A stretch of DNA of 64,000 nucleotides from Sphingomonas sp. BK235 (GCF_004345855.1 NZ_SLXN01000002.1:679828-743827), one strand, 5' to 3'. Numbered from the stretch's first letter, positions 1 to 8,891 are shown. The notes: a model not told the origin generated them from the letters alone. Numbers and translations are program-made.

Positions 1-1
1 G

Positions 2-541
2 CTCGATTTCCTCGAACAGGCGGATCCTGACGCGCCTGGCTGTCTGCTCACGGATGTCCGGCTGCCGAAGCTCGGAGGTCTGGAGCTGCAGGATCGCCTG
101 TCGTCACATGGCTTCAGCCTCCCGGTGGTTTTCATGAGCGGGTTCGCCGACGTCCCGATGTCGGTGCGAGGCCTGAAGTCTGGTGCCGTCGACTTCCTGC
201 TGAAGCCCCTACGCGACCAGGACGTGCTCGATGCGACGGACGCGGCAATCGAGCTAGACCGCGACCGGCGGGGCGACGCGTTGGAGAGCGCCCGCATCCG
301 CACCCGTCTGGCGTCCCTCACCACGCGCGAGCGCGAGGTCCTGGCGCTGGTGCTGGACGGCCGGAAGAATCGCGAGGTAGCCGAGATCCTCTCGCTGAGC
401 GAGATAACGGTGAAGATCCACCGCGGCACGGCGATGCGGAAGATCGAAGCCCGGAACGTCCAGCAGCTGGTACGCATGGACCGCCTTCTGGGCTTCACCA
501 TCAGCGGCTGGAGCGCGCATGTCCTCGAGCACGAAGGCTAG
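2..541 (+). CDS. FixJ-type response regulator, 5' end cut by window
   Basis: Two-component response regulator that would activate transcription after phosphorylation. The reading frame is open from base 2, so the N-terminus lies outside the window. What is visible is the second half of a receiver domain: TDVRLPKLGG carries the phospho-acceptor Asp, SGFAD lies at the conserved Ser/Thr site, and LLKP holds the conserved Lys. A LuxR/GerE helix-turn-helix follows (LTTREREVLALV ... SEITVKIHRG). Architecture matches FixJ/NarL-like regulators. It converges with a single-domain receiver only 3 bp away, and a second FixJ-like regulator lies further downstream. Target genes cannot be deduced. Confidence 0.9.
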   Translation, partial: LDFLEQADPDAPGCLLTDVRLPKLGGLELQDRLSSHGFSLPVVFMSGFADVPMSVRGLKSGAVDFLLKPLRDQDVLDATDAAIELDRDRRGDALESARIRTRLASLTTREREVLALVLDGRKNREVAEILSLSEITVKIHRGTAMRKIEARNVQQLVRMDRLLGFTISGWSAHVLEHEG

Positions 542-544
542 CCG

Positions 545-916
545 CTAGCCGCGATCCAGCGCGGCGTTGAGGTTTTCGAGCAGCGCGTCTGCATCGACGG
601 GCTTGCAGAGGAAGGCCGCTGCACCGACGCGTGCGGCCTGCGACCTTGTCACTTCGTCGTCGAACGAGCTGACGAAGATGATGGGCAGCCCGGGCGCGAT
701 CGCCGACGCACGCCGACCCAGCTCGAAGCCGTCCATGCCCGGCATCCGAACATCTGAGACGAGACAGTCGAACCGCTCGGGTTCAAGTTCCTCCAGAAAG
801 CGCAGGGCCGACAGGAACCTTTCGCTCCTGAAGTCCAGTACCTCCACGAGTTCCGCGATCGCGTCGCACATGCTCGCGTCGTCGTCCACGACTGCTATGA
901 GAGGAAGTCGATGCAA
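545..916 (-). CDS. single-domain response regulator (receiver only)
   Basis: Stand-alone receiver domain of about 120 residues with no output domain. It shows the acidic cluster VVDDD, the phospho-acceptor in LVSDVRMPGMDG, the Ser region VSSFDD and the conserved Lys in CKPVD. Such proteins act by protein contact in phosphorelays or compete for a kinase. The TTG at 916 is preferred because GAGG lies 8 nt upstream; an in-frame TTG at 931 would add five residues but has a weaker ribosome site. It lies between two FixJ-type regulators and likely shares a sensor kinase with them; the PAS kinase at 12.7-14.4 kb is a possible partner, which is inference. Confidence 0.85.
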   Translation of the reverse strand: MHRLPLIAVVDDDASMCDAIAELVEVLDFRSERFLSALRFLEELEPERFDCLVSDVRMPGMDGFELGRRASAIAPGLPIIFVSSFDDEVTRSQAARVGAAAFLCKPVDADALLENLNAALDRG

Positions 917-994
917 AAGGCTGTTCCTCAAGCGGCGGGAACATGGGCAACGATCATTCTGCGTAATGGCTTCATCCTTGAAGCATACGATGGT

Positions 995-1696
995 CTATCC
1001 TGGGTCCTTCAGCCGAATGAGAGCGGGGAGTGCGTCCCACATGCGTGCGAGCTCCGCCACGGATCCGGCAGCCATCTTCTTCATGACCGCACCGCGATGC
1101 AGCTTGATCGTGACCTCGGACACGCCGAGCTCGTACGCGATCTGCTTGTTCAGGTGCCCCTGCGCCACGAACGAGAGAACCTGGCGCTCTCGCCTGGAGA
1201 GAGTGTCGTAGCGTGAGACGTTCTCGCTCACCACCGTTTGTTCGATACGGCGGGACCTGTCCGCATCGATCGCGGTCCATACCGCGTCGAGCAGCTCCTG
1301 CTCACGCACTGGCTTGGTGAGGAAGTCCGAGGCTCCCGCCTTCATCGCCTTGATGCTCATCGGAACGTCGGCGTGGCCCGTGATGAAGATGATCGGCATC
1401 GCGTGCTCGCGCTGACTAAGTTGCGCCTGGAGATCCAGGCCGCTGATGCCGGGCATCCTGACATCGAGCACGAAGCAGCCTGGCCGATCGGGTAGTTCGG
1501 CCTCGAGGAGCTCTCTGGCGTTCTCGAAGGACAGGGTGTCGATCCCCACCGACTCGAGAAGGTCGGCCAGCGCCTCGCGCATATCCTGATGATCATCGGC
1601 GATGACGACCAGCGGGCGTCCCGGAGCAGACGCCGTTCCAGCATCGACAGTCCTCGTCGCGGCCTGTTCTGCTCGAGGGGTCTCGCTGTCGATCAC
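995..1696 (-). CDS. FixJ-like two-component response regulator (REC-LuxR HTH)
   Basis: Full-length regulator of 233 residues. The receiver domain (about residues 28-145) has Asp78 in FVLDVRMPGISG, the TGHAD switch site and the Lys of LTKPV. The LuxR-type HTH (about 165-225) shows LSRRERQVLSFVAQG and VSEVTIKLHRG. It is clearly a paralogue of the partial regulator at the window start: the TGHADVPMS and SGFADVPMS segments nearly match. A poorly conserved N-terminal extension of about 27 residues precedes the domain. The gene is transcribed away from the hydrolase-OsmC gene. The ligand or sensor is unknown; FixJ relatives respond to PAS kinases. Confidence 0.9.
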   Translation of the reverse strand: MIDSETPRAEQAATRTVDAGTASAPGRPLVVIADDHQDMREALADLLESVGIDTLSFENARELLEAELPDRPGCFVLDVRMPGISGLDLQAQLSQREHAMPIIFITGHADVPMSIKAMKAGASDFLTKPVREQELLDAVWTAIDADRSRRIEQTVVSENVSRYDTLSRRERQVLSFVAQGHLNKQIAYELGVSEVTIKLHRGAVMKKMAAGSVAELARMWDALPALIRLKDPG

Positions 1697-1916
1697 GTTG
1701 GGTCTCCGCCGGATTCCCTAGCAGTTCGGCAGGTTCTCTCCAAGCGAAGGTAGCTTGCCATAGCCTTTCGTATGATCGCCACCGGCACTGCGTCGCGATG
1801 CGGAGCCGACCTGGAAGCGGTACGGTTTTGTCGAGCCTAGGACATCGGCTGGCAGGTCTGCGTGGCGCGCGCGTCTCACGAGATTTCGCCAGACGCACGT
1901 GGTGGAGGACTTCGGG

Positions 1917-3197
1917 ATGCCGACGGCACCATTCGAATTCGAAAGTGCAGCAGGTTATCGGCTGGCGGGGCGGCTGGAGCTGCCCTCCATCGAGGTCCGC
2001 GGCTGGGCCGTCTTCTCCCACTGCTTCGCCTGCGGTGCAGACAGCCTCGCCGCAGTGCGCATATCGAGGCGGCTGGCCGAGCGCGGCATGGGCGTGCTCC
2101 GCTACGACTTCGCCGGCTTGGGCCGAAGCGGTGGCAACCCGCTGCGGGGTCTGTCAGCCGACGTCGACGATCTCGTGAGCGCCGTCCAGGTCATGGAGCG
2201 ATGCGGCATGGCCGTGTCCCTGATGGTGGGACACAGCCTAGGCGGCGTCGCGACGATCGCCGCATCGACGCGTCTGCCGGGTATCCGAGCCCTCGTCACG
2301 ATCGGATCGCCGGCAAGCGCCGGCCACCTTGCCGAAGGTCGGAAGGCCGAGACAGATGATCGGGACTCCGCGACCACCAGAATTGACGTAGGTGGAAGAT
2401 CCTTCGAGGTAGCGGCTGACTTCGTCGACGATCTTGCAGGCTACGATCTTCCCCGCCTCGTGCGCGAGGCCAACCGGCCTCTACTCGTCCTCCATGCACC
2501 GCATGACCGGATCGTCGGCATCGAGCATGCTGCACGCATCTATGCGGCGGCTCGTCATCCGAAGAGCTTCGTTTCTCTCGACACGGCGGATCATCTGCTC
2601 ACCCGCAAGGAGGACGCGTTCTACGCGGCGGATCTGATCTCCGCCTGGGCGCAGCGATATGTGCCAACTGTCGAGGTGCAGAGTTCGGAAGCATATCGCG
2701 GCGCACGAGCGCGCCCGACCGGAGCCGGGGTATTCCAGACGGAGGTCCTGCTTTCCCCGGGGCTCCGCTTCCTTGCCGACGAACCCGCGTCGGCAGGCGG
2801 CATGGAGACCGGTCCGACGCCCTTCGACCTGCTGGCGGCGGCGCTCGCCTCCTGTACTGCGATGACCCTGCGCATGTACGGCAGCAGGCACGGCTGGATG
2901 CTCGGCCAACTCGAGGTCATAGTTGACCACGCCCGGACGCCGCAGGGCATACCCTCGTTCAGTTGCCGTATCGATCCTGGTCCGGAAATGACGATCGATC
3001 AGGCCAGGCGCCTCCTCGCCATCGCCGGCAGGTGTCCCGTCCACAAGGTGCTCGCTCAGACCGCGATCGTCGAGGCGAAGCTCTCTTCTGACGCGGAAGG
3101 CAGCTGCGGCGTGAAGGTCGGATCCGTCGCCACGGCGAACGGGGCCGCCTCGATTGAAGGCCAGATGGAAACTCACACCTTCCCCCCGCCTCGCTAA
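1917..3197 (+). CDS. alpha/beta hydrolase - OsmC fusion protein
   Basis: Bifunctional protein of 426 residues. Residues about 1-255 are an alpha/beta hydrolase: nucleophile Ser in VGHSLGG, Asp in LHAPHDRIVG and His in DTADHLLTR. Residues about 275-410 are an OsmC/Ohr-type domain with the two redox Cys of that fold, in ASCTAMTLRMY and GRCPVHKVL. OsmC domains reduce organic hydroperoxides, so coupling to a hydrolase suggests clearing of oxidised lipids or esters; the exact substrate is unknown. The ATG at 1917 is chosen because GGAGG lies 8 nt upstream; an in-frame GTG at 1899 has no such site. This fusion is a known arrangement in proteobacteria. Confidence 0.9.
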   Translation: MPTAPFEFESAAGYRLAGRLELPSIEVRGWAVFSHCFACGADSLAAVRISRRLAERGMGVLRYDFAGLGRSGGNPLRGLSADVDDLVSAVQVMERCGMAVSLMVGHSLGGVATIAASTRLPGIRALVTIGSPASAGHLAEGRKAETDDRDSATTRIDVGGRSFEVAADFVDDLAGYDLPRLVREANRPLLVLHAPHDRIVGIEHAARIYAAARHPKSFVSLDTADHLLTRKEDAFYAADLISAWAQRYVPTVEVQSSEAYRGARARPTGAGVFQTEVLLSPGLRFLADEPASAGGMETGPTPFDLLAAALASCTAMTLRMYGSRHGWMLGQLEVIVDHARTPQGIPSFSCRIDPGPEMTIDQARRLLAIAGRCPVHKVLAQTAIVEAKLSSDAEGSCGVKVGSVATANGAASIEGQMETHTFPPPR

Positions 3198-3245
3198 TCG
3201 TCGGCGGCCGCTCGGCGTATCTCCTGCTCATCGGAGGAGCACGAC

Positions 3246-3590
3246 ATGACTTCGGATCTTCAGCTCGACAATGACGAATGGGCCCAGGTGGCCCGCGCGT
3301 TCGAGGAGGCGGGGCGCGACATGCGCAGTCGTCGGATCGGTCCGACCGGCCATGGCTCGCTGCTGGGCGGAATCATCCGCTTTCTGAAGGGCGGATCCGC
3401 CGAAGGCGAAGACGTCGATGCGCGCAGGTCTGCTCTAGGAAGCTTCTTGGATGCCACCCGCCTGCGGCAGCGCATGCCCGTCGAACTTGCAGCTCCGCTG
3501 CTCTCGTTCGGGTACAGCGAGCGTCAACTCGAGGCTCTCGCCGTCCTGGCCGCCCCGTCGATCGCCAGGATGGGATCTCGTCGGCACTGA
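3246..3590 (+). CDS. hypothetical protein, 114 aa
   Basis: Not recognised. A small soluble protein with an acidic, helical N-terminus and a Gly-rich middle (residues about 35-50), and no signal peptide or membrane span. GGAG lies upstream of the ATG (CGGAGGAGCACGAC), which supports the start. It sits 48 bp after the hydrolase-OsmC gene on the same strand and 114 bp before the next gene, so co-transcription is possible. Codon usage resembles its neighbours. No function is proposed. Confidence 0.6.
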   Translation: MTSDLQLDNDEWAQVARAFEEAGRDMRSRRIGPTGHGSLLGGIIRFLKGGSAEGEDVDARRSALGSFLDATRLRQRMPVELAAPLLSFGYSERQLEALAVLAAPSIARMGSRRH

Positions 3591-3704
3591 TGATCGTCGC
3601 GACGACGTCCGAAGGGCCATGCTCGCATCGAAGGCCCTTCAGGTCTCGACGCGTGTCACACCGGAGCCGCCTGCATCGTCTCTATCCGGACGAGGGAGGA
3701 AGAC

Positions 3705-4274
3705 GTGAGCAGCGACACAGATGGCTTCGGCCTTTCAAGATCTGGCAGGCGAACGCTTGGCGTCGTCCATGACATCATTCGGGGACAGGCTTTCGACAAG
3801 GCGGCGGAGCGCCTCGCCAGCCTGGCAAGGCTCGCGCTCGGTCCGACCGGCGACTTTGGCCGTGTACTTGCCGACGTCCGATCGGAGTTCGTGCAGTCGG
3901 CGACATCGACGGACTCGCCGACAGATCAGCTGCTCAGGATGGTCGCGCGCAGATGCATCCACGAGCATCGTCGATCCGCCGACGGCGCGACCCAGCCCGA
4001 CATGTCGGTGGAGGAGCGCGAGATCTCACTGATCGCCGACGAGGCGCAGATTGCCTGCATCGTGGCTCTTGAGGGCTTGAGCGTTCAGGAGAGGCTGAGC
4101 CTCCTGTCCAGCCTTTTAGAGCAGGACGGTGTTGCGCACTCGAACAGCGAGGCCCTGTCCAGAGCTCGCGCCCGCATGCGTCAGTTCAGGCTCCACATCG
4201 AGCGATCCGATGAAGCGCCCGGAGTTTCCGCTCACGCCGCGGCCGGGCTGCCGTCCGACGATGCGGAAGACTGA
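3705..4274 (+). CDS. hypothetical protein with faint sigma-factor-like layout
   Basis: A 189-residue protein starting at GTG with GGAGGAAGAC directly upstream. It is mostly helical and charged. The segment LLRMVARRCIHEHRR resembles ECF sigma region 2, and a C-terminal segment (LSRARARMRQFRLHI) resembles the end of sigma region 4. The DNA-contacting helices are not convincing, so it could be a degenerate sigma-like protein or something unrelated. It ends 3 bp before the start of the MscS-like gene, which implies co-transcription and perhaps translational coupling with the channel. Confidence 0.55.
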   Translation: MSSDTDGFGLSRSGRRTLGVVHDIIRGQAFDKAAERLASLARLALGPTGDFGRVLADVRSEFVQSATSTDSPTDQLLRMVARRCIHEHRRSADGATQPDMSVEEREISLIADEAQIACIVALEGLSVQERLSLLSSLLEQDGVAHSNSEALSRARARMRQFRLHIERSDEAPGVSAHAAAGLPSDDAED

Positions 4275-4277
4275 GCC

Positions 4278-5747
4278 TTGCCGGCCTCGACCTTCCTCCT
4301 TATTCTCGGCGGCCTGATCGGAACTGCAGCCGGCCTCATGAGCCTTTGGCGGGCGAGATCCACGCCGCGGGCCGTAGCTGCAGCCGGGTCGCTGGCACTG
4401 CTCAGTCTCGCTCTTGCTGCAGCCCGCTGGTCACCGCTCATGCCGATCGGGTCAGCGCTTCACCTCCGGCCTCTATGGCAGGCGACGATCGGCGTCTGGT
4501 GGCTACTGGGCGCAATGACCTCCACGACGGTCCTTCGTTACACGCTCGGACACGACAGCAGATCCCGACAGAGCCGTCTGGTTTCCGATCTACTGTCGGC
4601 GGGCGCGTACCTTGGAGCGATGCTCGCCTTCCTGAGCTTCGCGCTGCAACTGCCTCTCTCCGGGCTCGTCGCGACCTCCGGCATCGTAGCGGTCGTGCTC
4701 GGGCTCGCGCTCCAGAGCACGCTTGCGGATCTTTTCTCCGGCATCGCCGTCGGGATCGAGCAGCCGTTCCGACTAGGCGACAGGATCAGCATCGGCGATC
4801 GGATCGAGGGAACCGTTTCGCAGATAAACTGGCGGTCGATCAGGATCTCAACCGACGACGACGACGTGGCGGTTGTGCCGAACAGCGCCGTCGCCAAGTC
4901 GGAGATCGTCAACAGGAGCTTTCCGGCGAGGCGAAGAGGCGCGGCAATCGAAGTAGAGGCGGTCTCGTCCGCCGCCCCCGAGAGGGTGCAGGCGCTCGTC
5001 GAACATGCGCTGCTGCTCGTACCGGCGATCTCTGACCATCCCCGGTCCGGAGTCCACCTGACGAGACTCGGCAGACGCTTCAACCGGTACAGCGTGCACT
5101 TCTTCGTCGACGACCCGACGACGCTCGGCGGAGCGAAAAGTGACTTCCTCCGTCTTGTCAGGTCGAGGCTTCTTCACGCCGACCTTCTCGAGCTGCCGCC
5201 GAGTCCTTCGCGTCGGGAAACGCGAGACGCACTCGCGTCCCTGGAGCTGTTTCGCGATCTCTCGGACGAGCAGATGCGCATTCTTCGCTTGGGCACGGAG
5301 AGGCGACAGCTTCGTTCCGGCGATCTGCTCTTTGCCCAGGGAGACGTCGACACCAGCCTGTACGTCGTCGAGGAGGGCGTACTGGAGGTGCGTCGACTGC
5401 ACGAAGGAGGTAGGCTCGAAATAGGAGGTCGCCTGGGCGCCGGAGAGTACATCGGCGAGATCGGACTTCTGACAGGTGCCGCCAAGCAGGTGTCCACAGT
5501 CGCGATAGCACCGACGAGCGTGCAGATCGTGCGCAAGGAGGCTCTCGAGCCGCTGATCCGGGACACGCCGCGGCTCGCCGATCTCCTCGAAGCCTCCGTC
5601 AAGCGCGGATACGCTCTTCTCAGGCACGATGCCGCCGTCGATCCTGCCCGCGCCGCGCATGGCATGATTGATCTTCTGCCTTCGATAAGGGCGTTCTTCG
5701 GCCTGCAGGGTCGATCGGCCGTGCCGGCAGACGAGGACAGGTCGTGA
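4278..5747 (+). CDS. MscS-family channel with C-terminal cyclic-nucleotide-binding domain
   Basis: Inner-membrane mechanosensitive channel of 489 residues. Several hydrophobic segments occupy the first ~160 residues, the last being the pore-lining MscS helix (VLGLALQSTLADLFSG), followed by the family signature EQPFRLGDRISIGD and a beta domain. Residues about 325-440 form a Crp-like cyclic-nucleotide-binding domain (GDLLFAQGD, LYVVEEG, GEYIGEIGLLTG). Such fusions are thought to gate by ligand rather than tension alone. The TTG start immediately follows the stop of the preceding gene; other starts are possible because no strong ribosome site is seen. Which nucleotide binds is not known. Confidence 0.9.
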   Translation: MPASTFLLILGGLIGTAAGLMSLWRARSTPRAVAAAGSLALLSLALAAARWSPLMPIGSALHLRPLWQATIGVWWLLGAMTSTTVLRYTLGHDSRSRQSRLVSDLLSAGAYLGAMLAFLSFALQLPLSGLVATSGIVAVVLGLALQSTLADLFSGIAVGIEQPFRLGDRISIGDRIEGTVSQINWRSIRISTDDDDVAVVPNSAVAKSEIVNRSFPARRRGAAIEVEAVSSAAPERVQALVEHALLLVPAISDHPRSGVHLTRLGRRFNRYSVHFFVDDPTTLGGAKSDFLRLVRSRLLHADLLELPPSPSRRETRDALASLELFRDLSDEQMRILRLGTERRQLRSGDLLFAQGDVDTSLYVVEEGVLEVRRLHEGGRLEIGGRLGAGEYIGEIGLLTGAAKQVSTVAIAPTSVQIVRKEALEPLIRDTPRLADLLEASVKRGYALLRHDAAVDPARAAHGMIDLLPSIRAFFGLQGRSAVPADEDRS

Positions 5748-5915
5748 AGGGGCGTCCTGATCGACGGAACTTCGTCGCCCTACCTGACCCCCGGTATGCC
5801 GAACCTGAACCTTCGCGCGATCGCGTGGGAGCGATCGCACCAACTAGTCGACCTCCCGTCATCTCGAGCCGCGATACCGGCGGGGAGGGACGCCGACGCT
5901 CCAGGAGACGACATC

Positions 5916-6956
5916 ATGGAACCGACCGACGATCTCGAGCGCCGCGACTTCATCGCGGCCGCTCTGACTGGCGGAGCGATGGCGGCGCTATCGCCGTCTG
6001 CCGCCTTGGCGCGAGACGCGTCACAGCTTCGGCAAAGCAGCGTCTCGCCGAAGCTTGGAGAGCTCAAGCACGTAAAGACCAGCGTGCTCGACGTCGGCTA
6101 CTTCGATCTCGGAGCACCGACCGGGCAGGCCGTACTGCTGCTGCATGGCTGGCCATATGACGTCCACACCTACGTGGACGTGGCGCCTGCGCTTGCTGCC
6201 CGTGGCTACCGCGTGATCGTGCCATACCTTCGCGGGTACGGCGCCACTCGCTTCACCTCGAACGCCATTCTCAGAAACGGCCAGCAGGCCGCGCTCGCCT
6301 CGGATGCGATCGAACTGATCGAGGCACTCGGGCTCAGGCGTTCGATCGTCGGCGGCTGCGACTGGGGGGCGAGGAGCGCCGTGTCCGTCGCGGCCTGCCG
6401 CTCCGATTTGACGAAGGGGCTGGTCTCGGTAAGCGGGTACCTTATCGGCAGCCAGGAAGTCGGCAGGAAGCCTCTCTCGCCCGCTGCAGAGCGCGACTGG
6501 TGGTACCAGTTCTACTTCGCCACCGACCGCGGCAGGGAAGGGTACGCGCTGCAGACCCGCGAGTTCGCCCGCCTAATCTGGAAGACGGCCTCGCCGCGCT
6601 GGGCTTTCGACGACGACACCTTCGACCAGTCTGCGGCGGCTCTCGAAAACCCGGACCATGTCGCGATCGCAATCCACAACTACCGCTGGCGTATGGGTTT
6701 GACGGAGGGCGAGTCGCGCTACGACGCGATGGAGCGGCAGCTGGCATCGTTCCCGCCCATCCGGGTGCCGTCGATCACGCTCGAAGGAGATGCGAACGGC
6801 GCACCGCACCCTCAGCCGGAAGCCTACCGCACGAAATTTCAAGACAAGTATCTGCACAGGCTCGTCGGCGGCGGTGTCGGCCACAATCTGCCGCAGGAGG
6901 CTCCGCACGACTTCGTCGAGGCGGTGATCGATGTCGATCGCATGACCTCGCTTTGA
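5916..6956 (+). CDS. epoxide-hydrolase-like alpha/beta hydrolase, probably Tat-exported
   Basis: A 346-residue hydrolase with a twin-arginine leader (ERRDFIAAALTGGAMAAL) ending near ALARDA, so it is probably periplasmic. The oxyanion motif LLHGWPYDVHTY and the nucleophile elbow GGCDWGARS carry Asp instead of Ser, as in epoxide hydrolases and haloalkane dehalogenases. The C-terminal catalytic His is in GGGVGHNLPQ. AGGAGA lies 7 nt before the ATG at 5916, whereas an upstream in-frame ATG at 5796 has no ribosome site and would bury the signal. Likely role is hydrolysis of epoxides or similar electrophiles; the substrate is not determined. Confidence 0.85.
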   Translation: MEPTDDLERRDFIAAALTGGAMAALSPSAALARDASQLRQSSVSPKLGELKHVKTSVLDVGYFDLGAPTGQAVLLLHGWPYDVHTYVDVAPALAARGYRVIVPYLRGYGATRFTSNAILRNGQQAALASDAIELIEALGLRRSIVGGCDWGARSAVSVAACRSDLTKGLVSVSGYLIGSQEVGRKPLSPAAERDWWYQFYFATDRGREGYALQTREFARLIWKTASPRWAFDDDTFDQSAAALENPDHVAIAIHNYRWRMGLTEGESRYDAMERQLASFPPIRVPSITLEGDANGAPHPQPEAYRTKFQDKYLHRLVGGGVGHNLPQEAPHDFVEAVIDVDRMTSL

Positions 6957-7078
6957 GGACGCGGCTCGTGTGCGTGGTGACCGATCGCGTGAGCAGACGC
7001 GCTAGCACGCGAGTATCGCCTCTGCCCGCCTCCACGGCGCGCCTCTCCCGTCCGTCAGCGCTCAGGGTCGTGATGGCC

Positions 7079-7387
7079 TCAGGATGTCCTCGACTTGGGA
7101 CTTTCGGCGCCGGTCGCCCGCCGGACCGAGTCTGCGATCTCCTGCTCGATCGTGTTCCGAGGCGCGGCATTAAGGCCGGCGAGTGCCTTCTCGTCCAGGC
7201 CGTGACGCTTGAGAACCGCCTCGCGTGCTCGCTCTGCCGGAGTCTGGAACGCCAGCTTCTCGAACTGCGAAAGCGCCGTGTCGAACTTCGTCTGGAACTG
7301 GGCCGCGCGATCCGAGGCTCTCGCGGGACCCGTGTAGCCTCTCGGGTAGGAAAGGTTCTGAAGTCCCTCTCCGATCGTGATGGTCAT
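7079..7387 (-). CDS. hypothetical protein, 102 aa
   Basis: Not recognised as a family with a known role. GGAGG lies 8 nt before the ATG, and codon usage fits, so it is probably real. The protein is soluble and polar, with a predicted helical stretch (QFQTKFDTALSQFEKLAFQ) and no signal or membrane segment. It lies alone on the minus strand between the epoxide-hydrolase-like gene (tail-to-tail) and the AhpD-like gene (head-to-head, about 200 bp apart). Confidence 0.65.
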   Translation of the reverse strand: MTITIGEGLQNLSYPRGYTGPARASDRAAQFQTKFDTALSQFEKLAFQTPAERAREAVLKRHGLDEKALAGLNAAPRNTIEQEIADSVRRATGAESPKSRTS

Positions 7388-7590
7388 AGGGCGATCCTCC
7401 TGGTGGCTGGCGTACGCGCGGTTCGGTTAATCGTCTCCTACTGCAGGACGACGCGGCGCCCCGCGGGCGCGACCGACGCATGGCAGGGCGCGGCCTGCAC
7501 TTTCCGGCATCAGTCTCATGGCGGCGAGCCGGCTAATCCGACCTCCGCCATGGACGTACATGCGTCCCAGAACACGATGGAGTGAACGCG

Positions 7591-8070
7591 ATGACCCAGC
7601 GTCTGAACCACATGCAGCTCGTACCCGAACTCACGTCCAAGCTCACCGAGCTCACCTTCGCCGTCAAGAAGGGGGAGGTGGAGGTCAGCACCCTTGCACT
7701 CGTCGAGATCCGCTCTTCGCAGCTCAACGGCTGCGCCTTCTGCCTCGACATGCACGTCAAGCAGGCGAAGATACACCGCGAGCGCGAGCTGCGCCTGCAC
7801 CACGTCGCGATCTGGCGCGAGTCGACGCTCTTCAACGATCGGGAGCGCGCAGCCCTGGAGTGGACTGAAGCTCTCACCAGGCTCTCGCCTGAAGGCGTCA
7901 GCGACGAGGTCTACGAGAAGGTTCGCGAACAGTTCTCCGAAAAGGAGATCGTCGAGCTGACCTACATGGTGATGGTCATCAACGCCTGGAACCGCGCCTC
8001 GATCGCCTTCCGATCGGTCCCCGGTTCGGCGGACAAGGCCTTCGGTCTGGACAAGGCCAACCTCAACTGA
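7591..8070 (+). CDS. carboxymuconolactone decarboxylase / AhpD-like protein
   Basis: A 159-residue AhpD-fold protein. The redox motif is in LNGCAFCLDMHVKQA (Cys-X2-Cys with a His three residues later), the pattern of alkylhydroperoxidase D-type proteins. The ATG at 7591 is preferred because GGAG lies 8 nt upstream; an in-frame GTG at 7582 overlaps that site. It is followed by an azoreductase-like flavoprotein on the same strand, and a paralogue lies at 21991. Probable role: peroxide or thiol redox defence; true decarboxylase activity is unlikely. Confidence 0.88.
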   Translation: MTQRLNHMQLVPELTSKLTELTFAVKKGEVEVSTLALVEIRSSQLNGCAFCLDMHVKQAKIHRERELRLHHVAIWRESTLFNDRERAALEWTEALTRLSPEGVSDEVYEKVREQFSEKEIVELTYMVMVINAWNRASIAFRSVPGSADKAFGLDKANLN

Positions 8071-8149
8071 GCCCGAGACGGTGACGCTCCGGTCGGCGAA
8101 CCCGATCGGCGCGTCGTCGGCTCTGACACACCGCAGCTAGGATCACGTC

Positions 8150-8773
8150 GTGGCTTCCATTCTAAAGATTACTGCCAGCCCCTACGGCACCGCCTCCCGC
8201 GGCTCGCTTCTGGCGCAGCGGGCCATCGCCAATCTGCACGCCGGCGATCCGACGCTGCGCGTGGTCGACCGAAATCTGTCCGATCTGTCCGAGACGACGG
8301 TGCAGGCGGCATACTCGGAGGCGGTCCTGGGCGGACACGCGCACGACCACGAGGCGTTCGTCCTATCCGAGACCCTGATCCGGGAGCTCGAGGAGGCGAA
8401 GTACGTCCTGCTCGCGACGCCGATGCACAACTACACCGTCCCGGCCTCCCTCAAATTATGGATCGACATGGTTCTGCGTTGGGGGCGCAGCTTCGCCCCG
8501 TCGGACGGCGCCAAGGTCGGCCTGCTTCGCGATCGTCCGATGCTGGTTCTGGTCACCGCAGGAAGCCTGCTTCGGCAAGCCGGCGTAGGTCAGCCCGATC
8601 ACCTGACGGGTTACGTTCGCGACGTCCTCTCGACGATCGGCATCGACGATCTGCGCTTCCTCTATCTCGACGGTCTCGCCAGTCCGACAAGAGCCGAGGA
8701 GGTGTACCGCGCAGCCGAACAGGCCATCGACCATGACACGGCGTTCGGCACGCAGGCCGCCGCTGCGGCCTGA
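8150..8773 (+). CDS. azoR: FMN-dependent NADH:quinone/azo oxidoreductase
   Basis: A flavodoxin-like protein of 207 residues in the AzoR family, which reduces quinones and azo compounds using NADH and bound FMN as a cytosolic dimer. The N-terminal phosphate-binding stretch ITASPYGTASRGSLLAQ and the FMN-loop motif TPMHNYTVPASLKLWID are characteristic. The GTG start is the first good start after the stop at 8070, with AGGATCACGTC before it. Length matches the family (about 200). Followed by a strong hairpin terminator. The neighbouring AhpD-like gene suggests a shared role in oxidative or electrophile defence. Confidence 0.9.
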   Translation: MASILKITASPYGTASRGSLLAQRAIANLHAGDPTLRVVDRNLSDLSETTVQAAYSEAVLGGHAHDHEAFVLSETLIRELEEAKYVLLATPMHNYTVPASLKLWIDMVLRWGRSFAPSDGAKVGLLRDRPMLVLVTAGSLLRQAGVGQPDHLTGYVRDVLSTIGIDDLRFLYLDGLASPTRAEEVYRAAEQAIDHDTAFGTQAAAAA

Positions 8774-8791
8774 AGCGATTAGACGCACGAA

Positions 8792-8818
8792 GCCGCGCCG
8801 GCGGAGAGCCGGCGCGGC
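8792..8818. terminator. intrinsic terminator, probably bidirectional
   Basis: Perfect 11-bp GC stem (GCCGCGCCGGC / GCCGGCGCGGC) with a 5-nt loop GGAGA, followed about 10 nt later by TTTTT on the plus strand. It separates the convergent azoreductase and SDR genes. Confidence 0.8.
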
Positions 8819-8891
8819 CGTTGGAGCATTTTTGGAACGAAGCCCCGATCAGTTTGCGTGCAGCATGGATCGGACCAGGTTGGCGTCTGTC

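Noticed and set aside
567..1211. Long plus-strand frames opposite the response regulators
   Set aside because: Mirror-image frames of high-GC genes; Ser/Arg-rich sequence, no family features, and the opposite strand encodes clear receiver domains.
4848..5843. A 331-codon minus-strand frame across the MscS gene
   Set aside because: Shadow of the channel gene; basic, low-complexity protein without domain features.
6500..7585. Plus-strand frame of 361 codons overlapping the epoxide-hydrolase-like gene
   Set aside because: Overlaps a well-supported gene in another frame and the minus-strand small gene; composition is Arg-rich and non-protein-like.
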